48,358 nt of DNA from JBCBAP01 sp038532435 (GCA_038532435.1 JBCBAP010000024.1:1-48358), one strand, 5' to 3'. Counted from the stretch's first letter, positions 15,611 through 24,933 are shown. A program made the numbers and translations. Notes: generated from the sequence alone by a model not told the origin.

Positions 15611-16347
15611 GCGCGCTTCTGGAGGTTTCCGGCGTCTCCGTCTCCTTCGACGGGTTCAAGGCGATCAACAACCTGTCTTTTGAGATCGGTGAGGCGGAGC
15701 TGCGTGCGATCATCGGACCGAACGGGGCGGGCAAGACCACGTTCATGGACATCGTGACCGGCAAGACCCGCCCGGATGAGGGCGATGTGCGGTGGGGGCC
15801 GCTGTCTCGCTCCCTACTGCGCATGTCGGAAAGCCAGATCGCCCGGGCCGGTGTGGGGCGCAAGTTTCAGCGGCCCACGGTGTTCGAGGCGCAGACGGTG
15901 CGCGAGAACCTTTCGATGGCGCTGGCCAACAAGCGCGGCCCCTTCGATGTGCTGTTCTACCGCCGCAACGCGAAAGGTGCCGCGCGGATCGAGGCCATCG
16001 CGGACGAGATCGGGCTGACCGACCAGCTCCCGCGCATCGCCGGAGAGCTCAGCCATGGGCAAAAGCAGTGGCTGGAGATCGGGATGCTGCTGGCGCAGGA
16101 GCCCAGGTTGCTGCTCGTCGACGAACCCGCTGCAGGCATGACGCCGGAGGAGCGGGAGCATACGACCGCCATCCTCGTGGAGGCGGCGAAGACCCGCGCC
16201 GTCATCGTCGTTGAGCATGACATGGAGTTCGTCCGCAGGCTCGACTGTCGGGTGACCGTCCTTCATGAAGGGGCGGTCCTCGCCGAAGGCTCCCTGGACC
16301 ATGTAACCAAGAACCAGGACGTCATCGACGTCTATCTGGGGCGCTGA
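15607..16347 (+). CDS. urtD: Urea ABC transporter ATP-binding protein UrtD
   Basis: The 246-residue ABC ATPase has Walker A GPNGAGKT, signature LSHGQKQWLEIGM, Walker B LLLVDEPAAGM and the H-loop VEHD. The LSHGQKQWLEIGM form is typical of UrtD. I start it at the ATG overlapping the urtC stop (15607); the open frame runs upstream but has no homology there. It energises UrtBC together with UrtE. Confidence 0.95.
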   Translation: MSALLEVSGVSVSFDGFKAINNLSFEIGEAELRAIIGPNGAGKTTFMDIVTGKTRPDEGDVRWGPLSRSLLRMSESQIARAGVGRKFQRPTVFEAQTVRENLSMALANKRGPFDVLFYRRNAKGAARIEAIADEIGLTDQLPRIAGELSHGQKQWLEIGMLLAQEPRLLLVDEPAAGMTPEEREHTTAILVEAAKTRAVIVVEHDMEFVRRLDCRVTVLHEGAVLAEGSLDHVTKNQDVIDVYLGR

Positions 16348-16350
16348 GAC

Positions 16351-17046
16351 ATGCTGACCGTCGACGACCTAACGCTGCACTACGGGCAAAGCCAGATCCT
16401 CTATGACATCTCCCTGACGGCGGAGCAGGGGCAGATCACCTGCCTCATGGGCATGAACGGCGTGGGCAAGACCTCCCTGCTCAAGGCCATAGCCGGGGCG
16501 CATCCGGCAAGCGGCGGGACGGTCAGCCTCGGCGAGGATCGGGTCGAACGCCTCACACCCCATGCCCGGGCCCAGGCGGGGATCGCCTATGTGCCCCAGG
16601 GGCGGGAGATCTTCCCGCTTCTGACCGTTCAGGAAAATCTCGAGACCGGTTTCAACTGCATCCCCCGCGACCAGCACCGGGTGCCCGATGAGATCTTCGA
16701 ACTGTTCCCAGTGCTCAAGGAGATGCGGGGACGGCGCGGTGGCGACCTGTCCGGGGGGCAGCAACAGCAGCTCGCCATCGGTCGGGCGCTGGTCACCCAA
16801 CCACGGCTCCTCCTCCTCGATGAGCCGACCGAGGGGATCCAGCCCAACATTATCCAGCAGATCGGCCGGGTGATCGAGTTCCTGCGGGATCAGGGCAGCA
16901 TGGCGATCCTGCTGGTCGAGCAGTATTTCGACTTTGCCTTCGGTCTCAGCGACACGTTCTACGCCATGCGCCGAGGCGAGATCGTTCTGTCCGGTGCCAA
17001 GTCCGAAGTCAGCCGGGACGAACTGCTGAAGGTCGTCTCGGTCTGA
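16351..17046 (+). CDS. urtE: Urea ABC transporter ATP-binding protein UrtE
   Basis: The 231-residue ABC ATPase has Walker A GMNGVGKT, the signature LSGGQQQQLAIGRAL and Walker B LLLLDEPTEGIQPNII. The GMNGVGKT Walker A and the EGIQP string are characteristic of UrtE. It begins 3 bp after the urtD stop and closes the five-gene urea uptake operon. No urease genes follow within this window. Confidence 0.95.
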   Translation: MLTVDDLTLHYGQSQILYDISLTAEQGQITCLMGMNGVGKTSLLKAIAGAHPASGGTVSLGEDRVERLTPHARAQAGIAYVPQGREIFPLLTVQENLETGFNCIPRDQHRVPDEIFELFPVLKEMRGRRGGDLSGGQQQQLAIGRALVTQPRLLLLDEPTEGIQPNIIQQIGRVIEFLRDQGSMAILLVEQYFDFAFGLSDTFYAMRRGEIVLSGAKSEVSRDELLKVVSV

Positions 17047-17536
17047 GTCACCTGAGTGCGCTACGTGGGCCTCTCGATCTTCTAATCCGAACTTGGCTCC
17101 AGAGAGCCCCTGTCGATTATGTGTCGCAAAGACGCGCATGCCTAGCCCGTTGGCTATGCACCTTGAGTTTCTAAGAAACGCTTAGGAGGGTGGCAGAAAC
17201 GGTCGGCCTTTCGAATAAGTGTTCAGTCGTCCGACGCCTTTGACTTCAAGCTGGACTGACGGAACTCCGGTGTCTGTACACCGTCTCAGCTTCCAACCAG
17301 CTGTTCCGACGGACCATCTCGGCCTGCTTGGAGCGTACTGCTTCAAACCCGTGATGAAGTGCGCCGTCCGCCAAAACCGATCCTCCTGGGACTTGACCAT
17401 ACGGACAGCCACGGAGCGCCCCCCCGGCGGGGAAAGCGCTCACTCCGCATCCTTGGTTTGTTCCGGGCGGTCTCTCGGGTCGGGCAAAAGGTATTCCGCT
17501 CGCCCTTCGAGATGTCTCGCTGCAGGCTAATTGTCC
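17047..17536. other. 490-bp gap between urtE and the LysR gene, no recognised gene
   Basis: Several open frames of 60-100 codons exist on both strands, but none has a convincing ribosome-binding site, codon pattern or recognisable product. The composition at 17080-17400 is less GC-biased at third positions than in the flanking genes, so it may be a decayed gene or mobile-element remnant. The urt and lysR 3' ends face each other here, so terminators are expected. I found no strong one. Confidence 0.4.
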
Positions 17537-18457
17537 TCACGAAAGAACCGTCACCTCCGGTGCCTTGGCGCCGAGAATACCCCGGATGAGACCCGCGAGC
17601 GTGCAGTACTCATCCTCCCGCGCCGTCCCTCTGCGCCATACCATCCCGATGGTGCGGGCCGGGGGCACTCCGGCGAAGGGGCGAGCGACCACGATGTCCT
17701 GATGGGACACCTCTGACCGCACGTAGAGCGCGGGCAGCAGCGACACGCCCATCCCCATTGCCACCATCTGTCGGAGCGTGTCGAGGCTGGTGCCCTCGTA
17801 ATCGTGGGAAAGCCGGGCCCCATAGGTCGCGCAGACCTCCCGCACCTGCTCGTCGAGCCTGTGGCCGTGTTCAAGGGACAGAACCGTCTCCCCTTTCAGG
17901 CTTGCCGGATCGACCCGTTGCGGTGCCATCAGCCGGTGGTCATGGGGTGCGACCACGAGCAGTGGTTCCCGGAACATCAGCGTGCTCACCAGATCCCCGC
18001 GGTCGAGCGGCATGGGGAAGAAGAGAACGTCGAACGTGCCATCCTCCAGCGACCGCAACAGTTGCTCCGGCATGGCCTCCCGCATGTAGAGCCGCAGCTT
18101 CGGGTGGCTTTCGTGCAGGTCGGGCACGATCAGCGGGAGGAAGTAGGATCCGAGCGACGGGATCACACCGATCCGGATCGTGTCCTGCAACGCACCCAAG
18201 GAAGAGCGGGCGATGGCCCTGATCTCCTCCATGTCGCGCAGGACGATCCGGCCCTTCTGCGCGATTTGCTCGCCCAGCGGTGTGAGGATGACCCGGGCGC
18301 GGTTTCGCTCCACCAACTGCACGGAGAGCTTGTGTTCGAGCTCCTTGAGCTGTGCGCTCAGCGTCGGTTGTGTGACATTGCACGCCTCTGCCGCCCGCCG
18401 GAAATGCAGGGTGTCGGCGATCGCGACAAGGTAACGGATCTGTTGAAGTGTCGGCAT
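17537..18457 (-). CDS. LysR-family regulator, OxyR-like but lacking the peroxidatic cysteine
   Basis: The 306-residue protein has an N-terminal winged helix (FRRAAEACNVTQPTLSAQLKELE) and a substrate domain with EGTSLDTLRQMVAMGMGVSLLPAL, which matches OxyR closely. In E. coli OxyR the segment GHCLRDQ-X4-C carries the redox pair C199/C208. Here it reads GHRLDEQ-X4-C, so the first cysteine is Arg and only the second remains. Classic peroxide sensing through a C199-C208 disulfide is therefore not possible. I used the ATG at 18457; a TTG at 18484 is an alternative. An ATAG/CTAT operator lies just upstream, shared with a divergent stress-protein gene. Confidence 0.85.
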   Translation of the reverse strand: MPTLQQIRYLVAIADTLHFRRAAEACNVTQPTLSAQLKELEHKLSVQLVERNRARVILTPLGEQIAQKGRIVLRDMEEIRAIARSSLGALQDTIRIGVIPSLGSYFLPLIVPDLHESHPKLRLYMREAMPEQLLRSLEDGTFDVLFFPMPLDRGDLVSTLMFREPLLVVAPHDHRLMAPQRVDPASLKGETVLSLEHGHRLDEQVREVCATYGARLSHDYEGTSLDTLRQMVAMGMGVSLLPALYVRSEVSHQDIVVARPFAGVPPARTIGMVWRRGTAREDEYCTLAGLIRGILGAKAPEVTVLS

Positions 18458-18476
18458 CTGCGGGGATCCGCTGTTT

Positions 18477-18500
18477 ATAGACAATCTCTATCAGAGATAG
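18477..18500. promoter_or_regulatory. ATAG-N7-CTAT-N5-ATAG operator-like element
   Basis: The sequence reads ATAG (18477-18480), 7 nt, CTAT (18488-18491), 5 nt, ATAG (18497-18500). OxyR-type regulators recognise ATAG/CTAT tetranucleotides spaced by about 7 nt, and LysR boxes are T-N11-A palindromes, which the first pair satisfies. It lies between the LysR gene and the divergent usp gene, the usual place for autoregulation. The shorter second spacing differs from the E. coli consensus. Confidence 0.6.
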
Positions 18501-18575
18501 GCTCTGTTTCGATTGGCGCAATCAAGATCCCCATCCCAGATCTCAACAGAGGCGGAGCCAAGGGGGAGCGTGCGC

Positions 18576-19538
18576 GTGCAACGGTTCAAGAAAATTCTGT
18601 TCGTCTGCGACCATGATGGCGGGATGCCCGCGGTCACCGATCACGTGCGTGCGCTTGCCGAGCGCAACAATGCGGAGGTCACCCTGCTGGACGTTGTGGA
18701 AGGCGAGCGCGGCGATCTCGCGCGGCTCCTTTCGATCCTGCCGGGCGCACGGGCCGAGGAAGTCGAGACCCAGGTCGAGGCCGCACTCCTCGACAGGTTG
18801 GAGGAGGTCGCGGCCACGTTCCGGGTCGAAGGCCGCATCGCGACCTGCCTCATCGAACGGGGAACACCGTTTCTGAAGATCATTCAGACCGTGCTGCGCG
18901 ACGACTACGATCTCGTCATCAAAGGGGCGGAGGGCGACGGCGTCCGCAGCTTCTTCGGCGGGACAGACATGCACCTCATGCGCAAGTGCCCGTGCCCGGT
19001 CTGGATTCTCTCCTCGGAGGCACCACCACGGCTCTACCGCGTGCTTGCAGCTGTGGACCCGGACCCGGAGGATAGAGAGCGGGACGCGCTCAACCACACG
19101 GTCATGGAGCTTGCCACATCGCTGGCCGCACGCAACGACGCCTCGCTTGATGTGATCAATGTCTGGCGCGTGCAGGAGGAGTCCGCGCTCCGTCACGGCC
19201 TCATCAAGATCCCGGAGGCCGATATAGACGCGATCGTCGCGGCGCAGGAGGGGCAAAGCGCCTGGCGCCTCAACACCCTTCTCACCGATTTCCCGGACTC
19301 CGACGGGCGTCGCCGCGTCGTGCATGAAAAGGGCATTCCCGGCGACGTGATCCCCGCCCATGTGGAGGCGGAGGATATCGACACGGTCGTCATGGGCACG
19401 ATCGGGCGCAGCGGTGTGGCGGGCTTTTTCATCGGCAACACCGCCGAGACCATCCTCGGCCGGGTCCGTTGCTCGGTCATCACCGTGAAACCACCCCACT
19501 TCGTCTCGCCGGTTGTCCATCCGGACAGCGCCGCCTGA
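18576..19538 (+). CDS. Tandem universal stress protein (UspE-like)
   Basis: The 320-residue protein contains two UspA domains (about residues 1-150 and 155-310). The second ends with GTIGRSGVAGFFIGNTAE, close to the G-2X-G-9X-G nucleotide-binding motif. UspE-type proteins aid survival under oxidative and starvation stress. The GTG at 18576 follows GGGGGAG at 7 nt; a GTG at 18570 is possible but crowds the ribosome site. It is divergent from the OxyR-like regulator and upstream of the Mrp operon, which fits a stress or ion-homeostasis locus. Confidence 0.85.
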   Translation: MQRFKKILFVCDHDGGMPAVTDHVRALAERNNAEVTLLDVVEGERGDLARLLSILPGARAEEVETQVEAALLDRLEEVAATFRVEGRIATCLIERGTPFLKIIQTVLRDDYDLVIKGAEGDGVRSFFGGTDMHLMRKCPCPVWILSSEAPPRLYRVLAAVDPDPEDRERDALNHTVMELATSLAARNDASLDVINVWRVQEESALRHGLIKIPEADIDAIVAAQEGQSAWRLNTLLTDFPDSDGRRRVVHEKGIPGDVIPAHVEAEDIDTVVMGTIGRSGVAGFFIGNTAETILGRVRCSVITVKPPHFVSPVVHPDSAA

Positions 19539-19577
19539 GCAGCCCGAGGTCTTTCCCATGTTTGCGTTGGTGCCTGG

Positions 19578-19595
19578 CGCCCTCTTAGGGCGTTT
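19578..19595 (+). terminator. Weak terminator-like hairpin after the universal stress gene
   Basis: Arms CGCCC (19578-19582) and GGGCG (19588-19592) enclose TCTTA and are followed by TTT. The stem is short and lies between usp and mrpA, so it may only partly end transcription from the stress gene into the Mrp operon. Confidence 0.4.
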
Positions 19596-19619
19596 GCAGT
19601 TGAAGTTGTGGAGCACGCG

Positions 19620-21875
19620 ATGAGTGCGGCGCGCACGAACGGGTGGGCGGGTTATCTGCCCGCGCTCTTTGCCTTCACGCTCTTTGCCGGGTTTGCGAGC
19701 CTGCTTCCGGCGGTGGCGGAGGGGCAGGTGCTGCGGCTGTCCTGGGGATGGGTGCCGTCGCTGGACGTTGCGCTGTCCTTCACTGTCGACGGGCTGGCGC
19801 TGACCTTCGCGCTTTTGATCAGCGGGATCGGCGTGCTGGTCCTGCTCTACTCCAACACTTACCTCGCGGGGCACCAGCACTGGACGCGGTTCGCACTTTT
19901 TCTCACATCGTTCATGCTGGCGATGTTGGGGCTGGTGCTTGCGGACAATCTGATCGCACTCTTCGTGTTCTGGGAGCTGACAACGGTCACCTCCTATCTG
20001 CTCATCGGGTTTGGGCACGAGACGGAGAAGGGGCGACGCTCCGCCCTGCAGGCCCTTCTGGTGACCGGCGCGGGTGCGCTCGCGCTTCTGGCCGGGCTGA
20101 TCCTGCTGGGCATGACTGCGGGAACGTTCGAGTTGTCGGAGATCATGGCCCGCGGGGATGTCATCCGGCAGGACCCGATGTACCTGCCTATCCTCGTCCT
20201 TATCCTAGCGGGCGCGTTCACGAAATCCGCCCAGGTGCCGTTTCACTTCTGGTTGCCCAACGCGATGGCAGCCCCGACGCCGGTCAGCGCCTTCCTCCAT
20301 TCGGCGACCATGGTGAAGGCTGGGGTGTACCTGATGGCGCGGCTTCACCCGGCCCTGTCCGGAACCGAGGTCTGGATCTGGACGCTCACGCTCTTCGGTG
20401 CTGCGACCGCGGTGTTTGCAAGCGTTCTGGCGCTGAAGCAGACGGATCTGAAGCAGGCGCTGGCCTACACGACGCTGATGGCGCTCGGGGCGCTGACGCT
20501 GCTGCTCGGCCAGAGCTCCGCTTACGCCATGACGGCTTTCGTCACCTTCCTGATCGTGCACTCGCTCTACAAGGCCGCGCTGTTCCTCGTGGTGGGGTGC
20601 GTCGACCTGCGTACCGGCACGCGGGAGGCCGATGTACTGGGCGGGCTGGGGCGCGCGATGCCGGTTACCGCCTTTGCCGCAGCGCTCGCGGGGCTGTCCA
20701 TGGCGGGCATCCCCCCGCTCCTTGGCTTCATCGGCAAGGAACTTAAATATGCCGGGGCCATCGAGGCCGCGTCCGATCCCGTGTTCGTGACCGGTGCGCT
20801 GGTCCTGGCAAACGCGCTCATGGTGGCGGTCGCGGGCATCGTCGCCGTGCGCCCCTTCTGGCAGGCAGCCGGCGGACCGCTTCCCCGCACCCCGCGGGAG
20901 GCGCCCTGGCAGATGCTGGCAGGGCCGCTTACGCTCGCTCTTCTGGGTCTCACCTTCGGGCTGTTCCCGGGCCTGCTCCAGACAAGCCTCGTGAACCCGA
21001 CCGTCGCCGGCTTCCTCGGACCAGACGAACCGGCGAAGGTGCTGAAGCTCTGGGCCGGCGTGAACATTCCCCTTGTCCTGAGCCTCGTGACCCTGACGCT
21101 CGGCTTCGCGCTCTACGCGGTGCATGGGGCGGCACGGCGGGGCCTTGTCACCGCGTTCACGAGCATCCCGAGCATGGATGTGGGATGGGACAGGTTCCTG
21201 GATGGGCTCAAGGCGCTTGCCGCCTGGCAAACCCGGGTGATCCAGACCGGCGTGCTGCGCAACTATCTCTCGGTGACGTTCACCGTGGTCTTCGTCGGCA
21301 TCGCCGGGGGGCTGGTGATGCGCGGACAGGTCTCCACGACCGCCGACTTTTCCGACCTCACGCTCCAGCAGGCGGCGCTGTGCCTGCTCATCGGTGCCGG
21401 GAGCCTGCTGGCCATGGCGACCCGGTCCCGGATCACGGCGGTGGCCGCGCTCGGCGTGGTCGGCATCGGGGTCGCCCTCATCTTCATCGTATTCGGCGCA
21501 CCGGACGTGGCGATCACCCAGCTTCTGGTCGAGACGCTGGTCGTCGTGCTCGTCGCCGTCGGCATGCTGCGCCTGCCGCTGCTCGACATCGCGGGGGAAC
21601 CGCTGTGGCGTCCGCGGGATGCAGCCCTTGCCGTTGCGGTCGGCGCGGTCGTGACGCTGACCCTGCTCGCCGTGCTCGACACGCCGCTCGACCGGCGCGT
21701 GACCGACTTCTACGAAGTGGCCAGCTGGCCCGAGGCGTTTGGGAGGAACATCGTGAATGTCATCCTCGTGGATTTCCGTGCACTTGACACGTTCGGTGAG
21801 ATCGCGGTGGTCGTGGTCGCGGCGCTTGCCGCCTACGCCCTCCTGCGTACCCGCCCGGGGGAGGGCACCCGATGA
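19620..21875 (+). CDS. mrpA: Na+/H+ antiporter subunit MrpA
   Basis: The 751-residue polytopic protein is a NuoL-like proton-pump subunit (for example FWELTTVTSYLLIGF, PFHFWLPNAMAAPTPVSAFLHSATMVKAG and LKQALAYTTL). Its C-terminal part matches the MbhD/MbhE-like region (APDVAITQLLVETLVVVLVAVGMLRLPLLD). It is the largest subunit of the seven-protein Mrp antiporter that exports Na+ in exchange for H+. The ATG at 19620 follows GGAG; a GTG at 19608 is an alternative. MrpB is a separate gene, so this is the unfused group 1 layout. Confidence 0.95.
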   Translation: MSAARTNGWAGYLPALFAFTLFAGFASLLPAVAEGQVLRLSWGWVPSLDVALSFTVDGLALTFALLISGIGVLVLLYSNTYLAGHQHWTRFALFLTSFMLAMLGLVLADNLIALFVFWELTTVTSYLLIGFGHETEKGRRSALQALLVTGAGALALLAGLILLGMTAGTFELSEIMARGDVIRQDPMYLPILVLILAGAFTKSAQVPFHFWLPNAMAAPTPVSAFLHSATMVKAGVYLMARLHPALSGTEVWIWTLTLFGAATAVFASVLALKQTDLKQALAYTTLMALGALTLLLGQSSAYAMTAFVTFLIVHSLYKAALFLVVGCVDLRTGTREADVLGGLGRAMPVTAFAAALAGLSMAGIPPLLGFIGKELKYAGAIEAASDPVFVTGALVLANALMVAVAGIVAVRPFWQAAGGPLPRTPREAPWQMLAGPLTLALLGLTFGLFPGLLQTSLVNPTVAGFLGPDEPAKVLKLWAGVNIPLVLSLVTLTLGFALYAVHGAARRGLVTAFTSIPSMDVGWDRFLDGLKALAAWQTRVIQTGVLRNYLSVTFTVVFVGIAGGLVMRGQVSTTADFSDLTLQQAALCLLIGAGSLLAMATRSRITAVAALGVVGIGVALIFIVFGAPDVAITQLLVETLVVVLVAVGMLRLPLLDIAGEPLWRPRDAALAVAVGAVVTLTLLAVLDTPLDRRVTDFYEVASWPEAFGRNIVNVILVDFRALDTFGEIAVVVVAALAAYALLRTRPGEGTR

Positions 21876-22291
21876 GATCTTTTATCCTGACCACCGGCAC
21901 CCGCTACATCGTGGCGCTGCTGCTCCTGTTTTCGATCTACATGCTGCTGCGGGGGCACAATGAGCCCGGGGGCGGCTTCATCGGAGGGCTGATCGGTGCG
22001 ACGGGCTTCGTGCTCTATGCCGTAGCCTGTGGGACGAAGGAGGCGCGCGCTGCCCTCCGCGTCCTGCCCCAGTCCATCGCCATGGTGGGTCTTGGCATCG
22101 CGCTTGCCGCCGGGATGTTCGCCGGCCTCTTCGGCGATCCTCTTTTCACCGGGCAGTGGCTCTATTTCGGGGGATCCAAGGAGGAAGGGGGACTGCCCCT
22201 TTCCACGGTCCTCGCTTTCGACATCGGGGTCTATCTGGTCGTGTTCGGCGCGATCCTCACCCTCGTCTTCGCCATGGAAGAGGAGATCTGA
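21872..22291 (+). CDS. mrpB: Na+/H+ antiporter subunit MrpB
   Basis: The 139-residue membrane protein has four helices and the MnhB signature RGHNEPGGGFIGGLIGA. It starts at an ATG overlapping the mrpA stop, and its own stop overlaps the mrpC start (TGATG). It is a required part of the membrane arm of the Mrp complex. Confidence 0.95.
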   Translation: MRSFILTTGTRYIVALLLLFSIYMLLRGHNEPGGGFIGGLIGATGFVLYAVACGTKEARAALRVLPQSIAMVGLGIALAAGMFAGLFGDPLFTGQWLYFGGSKEEGGLPLSTVLAFDIGVYLVVFGAILTLVFAMEEEI

Positions 22292-22653
22292 TGGAACCGC
22301 TTCTCGCCATCGCCATCGGGGTTCTCGTCGCAGCCTCCGTCTATCTGATGCTGGCCCGCAACGTGTTGCGGTTCATTTTCGGGCTGGTTCTGATCTCCAA
22401 CGCGGCGAACCTGATCATCTTCGCCGGGGGGCGGCTGACCGAAGGCGCACCGCCGCTGATCGCCGTGGGCGCATCCGCGCCGGAAGGGGTCGCGGCGAAC
22501 GCGTTGCCGCAGGCGCTGGTGCTCACGGCCATTGTCATCGGGTTCGGGCTTTTTGCCTTCGCGCTCGTACTGGTCTTCCGCGCCTTTACCACGCTTGGCA
22601 CCCTCGACAGCGACGCGATGCGGGTGGCGGAGCCGGAGGAGGTGCGGGAGTGA
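22291..22653 (+). CDS. mrpC: Na+/H+ antiporter subunit MrpC
   Basis: The 120-residue protein is NuoK-like with three helices. It contains FGLVLISNAANLIIF and LPQALVLTAIVIGFG, which carry the family pattern. Start and stop overlap the neighbouring genes. It sits between MrpA and MrpD in the complex. Confidence 0.94.
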   Translation: MEPLLAIAIGVLVAASVYLMLARNVLRFIFGLVLISNAANLIIFAGGRLTEGAPPLIAVGASAPEGVAANALPQALVLTAIVIGFGLFAFALVLVFRAFTTLGTLDSDAMRVAEPEEVRE

Positions 22654-24149
22654 GCTGGGTCCTGACCTTTCCGCTGGCGATCCCCTTCGCCACCGCCGTG
22701 ATCGCGTTTCTGCTCAGGGACCGTGCGGCAAGCCGCTGGATTTCCATCGGGGGAACCTTCGCGATGTTGCTGGCGAGCGGTGTGCTCCTCGCCACGGTCA
22801 TGGATAAGGGTGTCATCGCAGGGCAGATGGGCGGCTGGCCTGCCCCCTTCGGCATCACGCTGGTTGCCGATCTGCTGAGTGCCGTGATGGTTGTCATCAC
22901 GGCGATCACCGGCCTTGCCGTCGCGGTTTATGCGCTGGGTGATATCGGCGAGGGGATGGAGCGGCTCGGTTATCACACGCTCTTCCATGTCCTGCTTGCG
23001 GGCGTGACCGGGGCGTTCCTGACCGGGGATCTCTTCAACCTATATGTCTGGTTCGAGGTCATGCTGATCGCATCCTTCGGGCTTTTGATCCTCGGCGGCG
23101 ATCGTGCGCAGATCGATGGCGGGATCAAGTATGTGACGCTCAACCTCGTTTCGACGATCCTGTTCCTCAGTGGCATCGGGCTCCTCTACGGTCTGACCGG
23201 CACGCTCAACCTCGCGGACCTCAGCCTGGCGGTTGAACAGGTTGAGGATCAGGGGCTGCTCACGGTGGTGGCGATCATGTTCATGATCGCGTTCGGGGTG
23301 AAGGCGGCGGTGTTCCCGCTCTTTTTCTGGCTGCCTGCCTCCTACCACACACCCTCTTTCGCGGTGTCGGCGGTGTTTGCCGGATTGCTGACGAAGGTGG
23401 GGGTCTATGCACTGCTGCGGATGTTCACGCTTGTCTTCGATCAGGATGTGGGTGTTACCCACACGATCCTCCTCTGGGTCGCCGCGTTGACCATGGTGAC
23501 TGGGGTTCTGGGCGCCGCGGCGCAGAGCGACTTCCGCAAGGTGCTGTCGTTCCACATCGTCAGCCAGATCGGCTACATGATCCTTGGCCTCGCGCTCTAC
23601 ACTCCGCTCGCGCTGGTAGGGGCGGTGTTCTACCTGGTGCACCACATCGTTGTGAAGGCGAACCTGTTCCTGATCTCTGGAATCGCGAAGCGGCTGACGG
23701 GCACGACGGAGCTTTATCAGATCGGCGGTCTCTATAAATCCGCGCCGCTCCTGTCAGTCCTGTTCCTGATCCCTGCATTCTCGCTCGCCGGGTTTCCGCC
23801 GCTGTCCGGTTTCTGGGCGAAGTACGTGATCGTGGTGGCAGCGCTTGAGGCCGGGGGCTGGGTCGTCGCGGGCGTGGCCCTCCTCGTGGGCCTCCTGACG
23901 ATCTACTCGATGACGAAGATCTGGGCGGAGGCGTTCTGGAAGCCCCATCCGGAAGGGTTCGATCCGGTGCCCGCGCGGATGGACCCCGCGGCCTACGTGC
24001 CGATGATCCTGCCCGTGGCGAGCCTTGCCACGCTGACTATTGTCATCGGCCTCATGCCCCAGCCCTTCATGGCGCTGGCGGAAGGGGCGGCGGCGCAACT
24101 GCTCGACCCGACGGACTATGTTGAAGCGGTGCTGGGGGCGCAGCCATGA
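22650..24149 (+). CDS. mrpD: Na+/H+ antiporter subunit MrpD
   Basis: The 499-residue NuoM/N-like proton-channel subunit begins at a GTG overlapping the mrpC stop (GTGA). Hallmarks include DLFNLYVWFEVMLIASFGLL, VKAAVFPLFFWLPASYHTP and HIVVKANLFLISG, with conserved membrane Lys and His residues for proton transfer. The open frame extends far upstream through mrpB and mrpC but has no homology there. Confidence 0.95.
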   Translation: MSWVLTFPLAIPFATAVIAFLLRDRAASRWISIGGTFAMLLASGVLLATVMDKGVIAGQMGGWPAPFGITLVADLLSAVMVVITAITGLAVAVYALGDIGEGMERLGYHTLFHVLLAGVTGAFLTGDLFNLYVWFEVMLIASFGLLILGGDRAQIDGGIKYVTLNLVSTILFLSGIGLLYGLTGTLNLADLSLAVEQVEDQGLLTVVAIMFMIAFGVKAAVFPLFFWLPASYHTPSFAVSAVFAGLLTKVGVYALLRMFTLVFDQDVGVTHTILLWVAALTMVTGVLGAAAQSDFRKVLSFHIVSQIGYMILGLALYTPLALVGAVFYLVHHIVVKANLFLISGIAKRLTGTTELYQIGGLYKSAPLLSVLFLIPAFSLAGFPPLSGFWAKYVIVVAALEAGGWVVAGVALLVGLLTIYSMTKIWAEAFWKPHPEGFDPVPARMDPAAYVPMILPVASLATLTIVIGLMPQPFMALAEGAAAQLLDPTDYVEAVLGAQP

Positions 24150-24625
24150 ACCTCTTTGCCACCAATTGCCTGATGGCCGTGGGCTGGGGCGCGCTGATGG
24201 GCAGCCTTTCGCTCTTCAACCTCGTATCGGGCTACGTGATCGGCTACGCGATCCTGTGGCAGCTCGTGCCGCTCGTCGGTGGATCCGATCGCTATTTCAA
24301 GCGGGTGTTCTACTGGATCCGCCTGATCGTGATGTTCCACTACGAACTGGTGGTGTCGAGCGTGCAGGTTGTCTGGGACGTGCTGACCCCGCAGCACCTC
24401 GCCCGGCCCGGGATCATCGAGATCCCGCTCGATGTGAAGTCCGACTTCGGGGTGCTGCTGGTCACCAACCTGATCTCGCTTACCCCAGGCACGCTCAGCA
24501 TCGACGTGTCCGATGATCGCAAGACGCTGCTCGTCCACGCCATGTTCGCGGACGATCCGGATGCGCTGCGCCATCAGCTCAAGTCGGGGATGGAGCGTTG
24601 GGTGCGGGACGCATTGGAGGATTGA
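24146..24625 (+). CDS. mrpE: Na+/H+ antiporter subunit MrpE
   Basis: The 159-residue protein has two or three N-terminal helices and a soluble tail. It contains FELVVSS-type sequence (FHYELVVSSVQVVWDVL) and LLVTNLISLTPGTLSIDVS, which identify the MrpE/MnhE family. The start overlaps the mrpD stop. MrpE is needed for complex assembly. Confidence 0.94.
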   Translation: MNLFATNCLMAVGWGALMGSLSLFNLVSGYVIGYAILWQLVPLVGGSDRYFKRVFYWIRLIVMFHYELVVSSVQVVWDVLTPQHLARPGIIEIPLDVKSDFGVLLVTNLISLTPGTLSIDVSDDRKTLLVHAMFADDPDALRHQLKSGMERWVRDALED

Positions 24626-24933
24626 TGATGGGAGCGGACCTTCTGGAATACGCCGTCGATGCCGCCGTCGGCATGGTGATCCTGTCCGTCGTGCTCGGCT
24701 TCATCAGGCTCGCCAAGGGGCCGAGCCTGCCGGACCGGGTCGTGGCCCTGGACATGATGACGGTCGCGATCGTCGGCTTCTGCGGCCTTGCGGCGATCCG
24801 CTACCAGGACATCGCGTTCCTCGATGTGGGGCTCGTCCTTGCGCTCGTCGGGTTCCTCGCCACCGTCGCCCTCGCCCGATTTGCGGAGCGGAGGGTCGCC
24901 CGGCGCGACGCGGCGGAGGAGGAAGAGGAATGA
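24625..24933 (+). CDS. mrpF: Na+/H+ antiporter subunit MrpF
   Basis: The 102-residue protein has three helices and the string GPSLPDRVVALDMMTV, typical of MrpF. Two adjacent ATG codons (24625 and 24628) can serve as start; I used the first because it overlaps the mrpE stop as in the rest of the operon. GGAGG lies just upstream. Confidence 0.93.
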   Translation: MMGADLLEYAVDAAVGMVILSVVLGFIRLAKGPSLPDRVVALDMMTVAIVGFCGLAAIRYQDIAFLDVGLVLALVGFLATVALARFAERRVARRDAAEEEEE

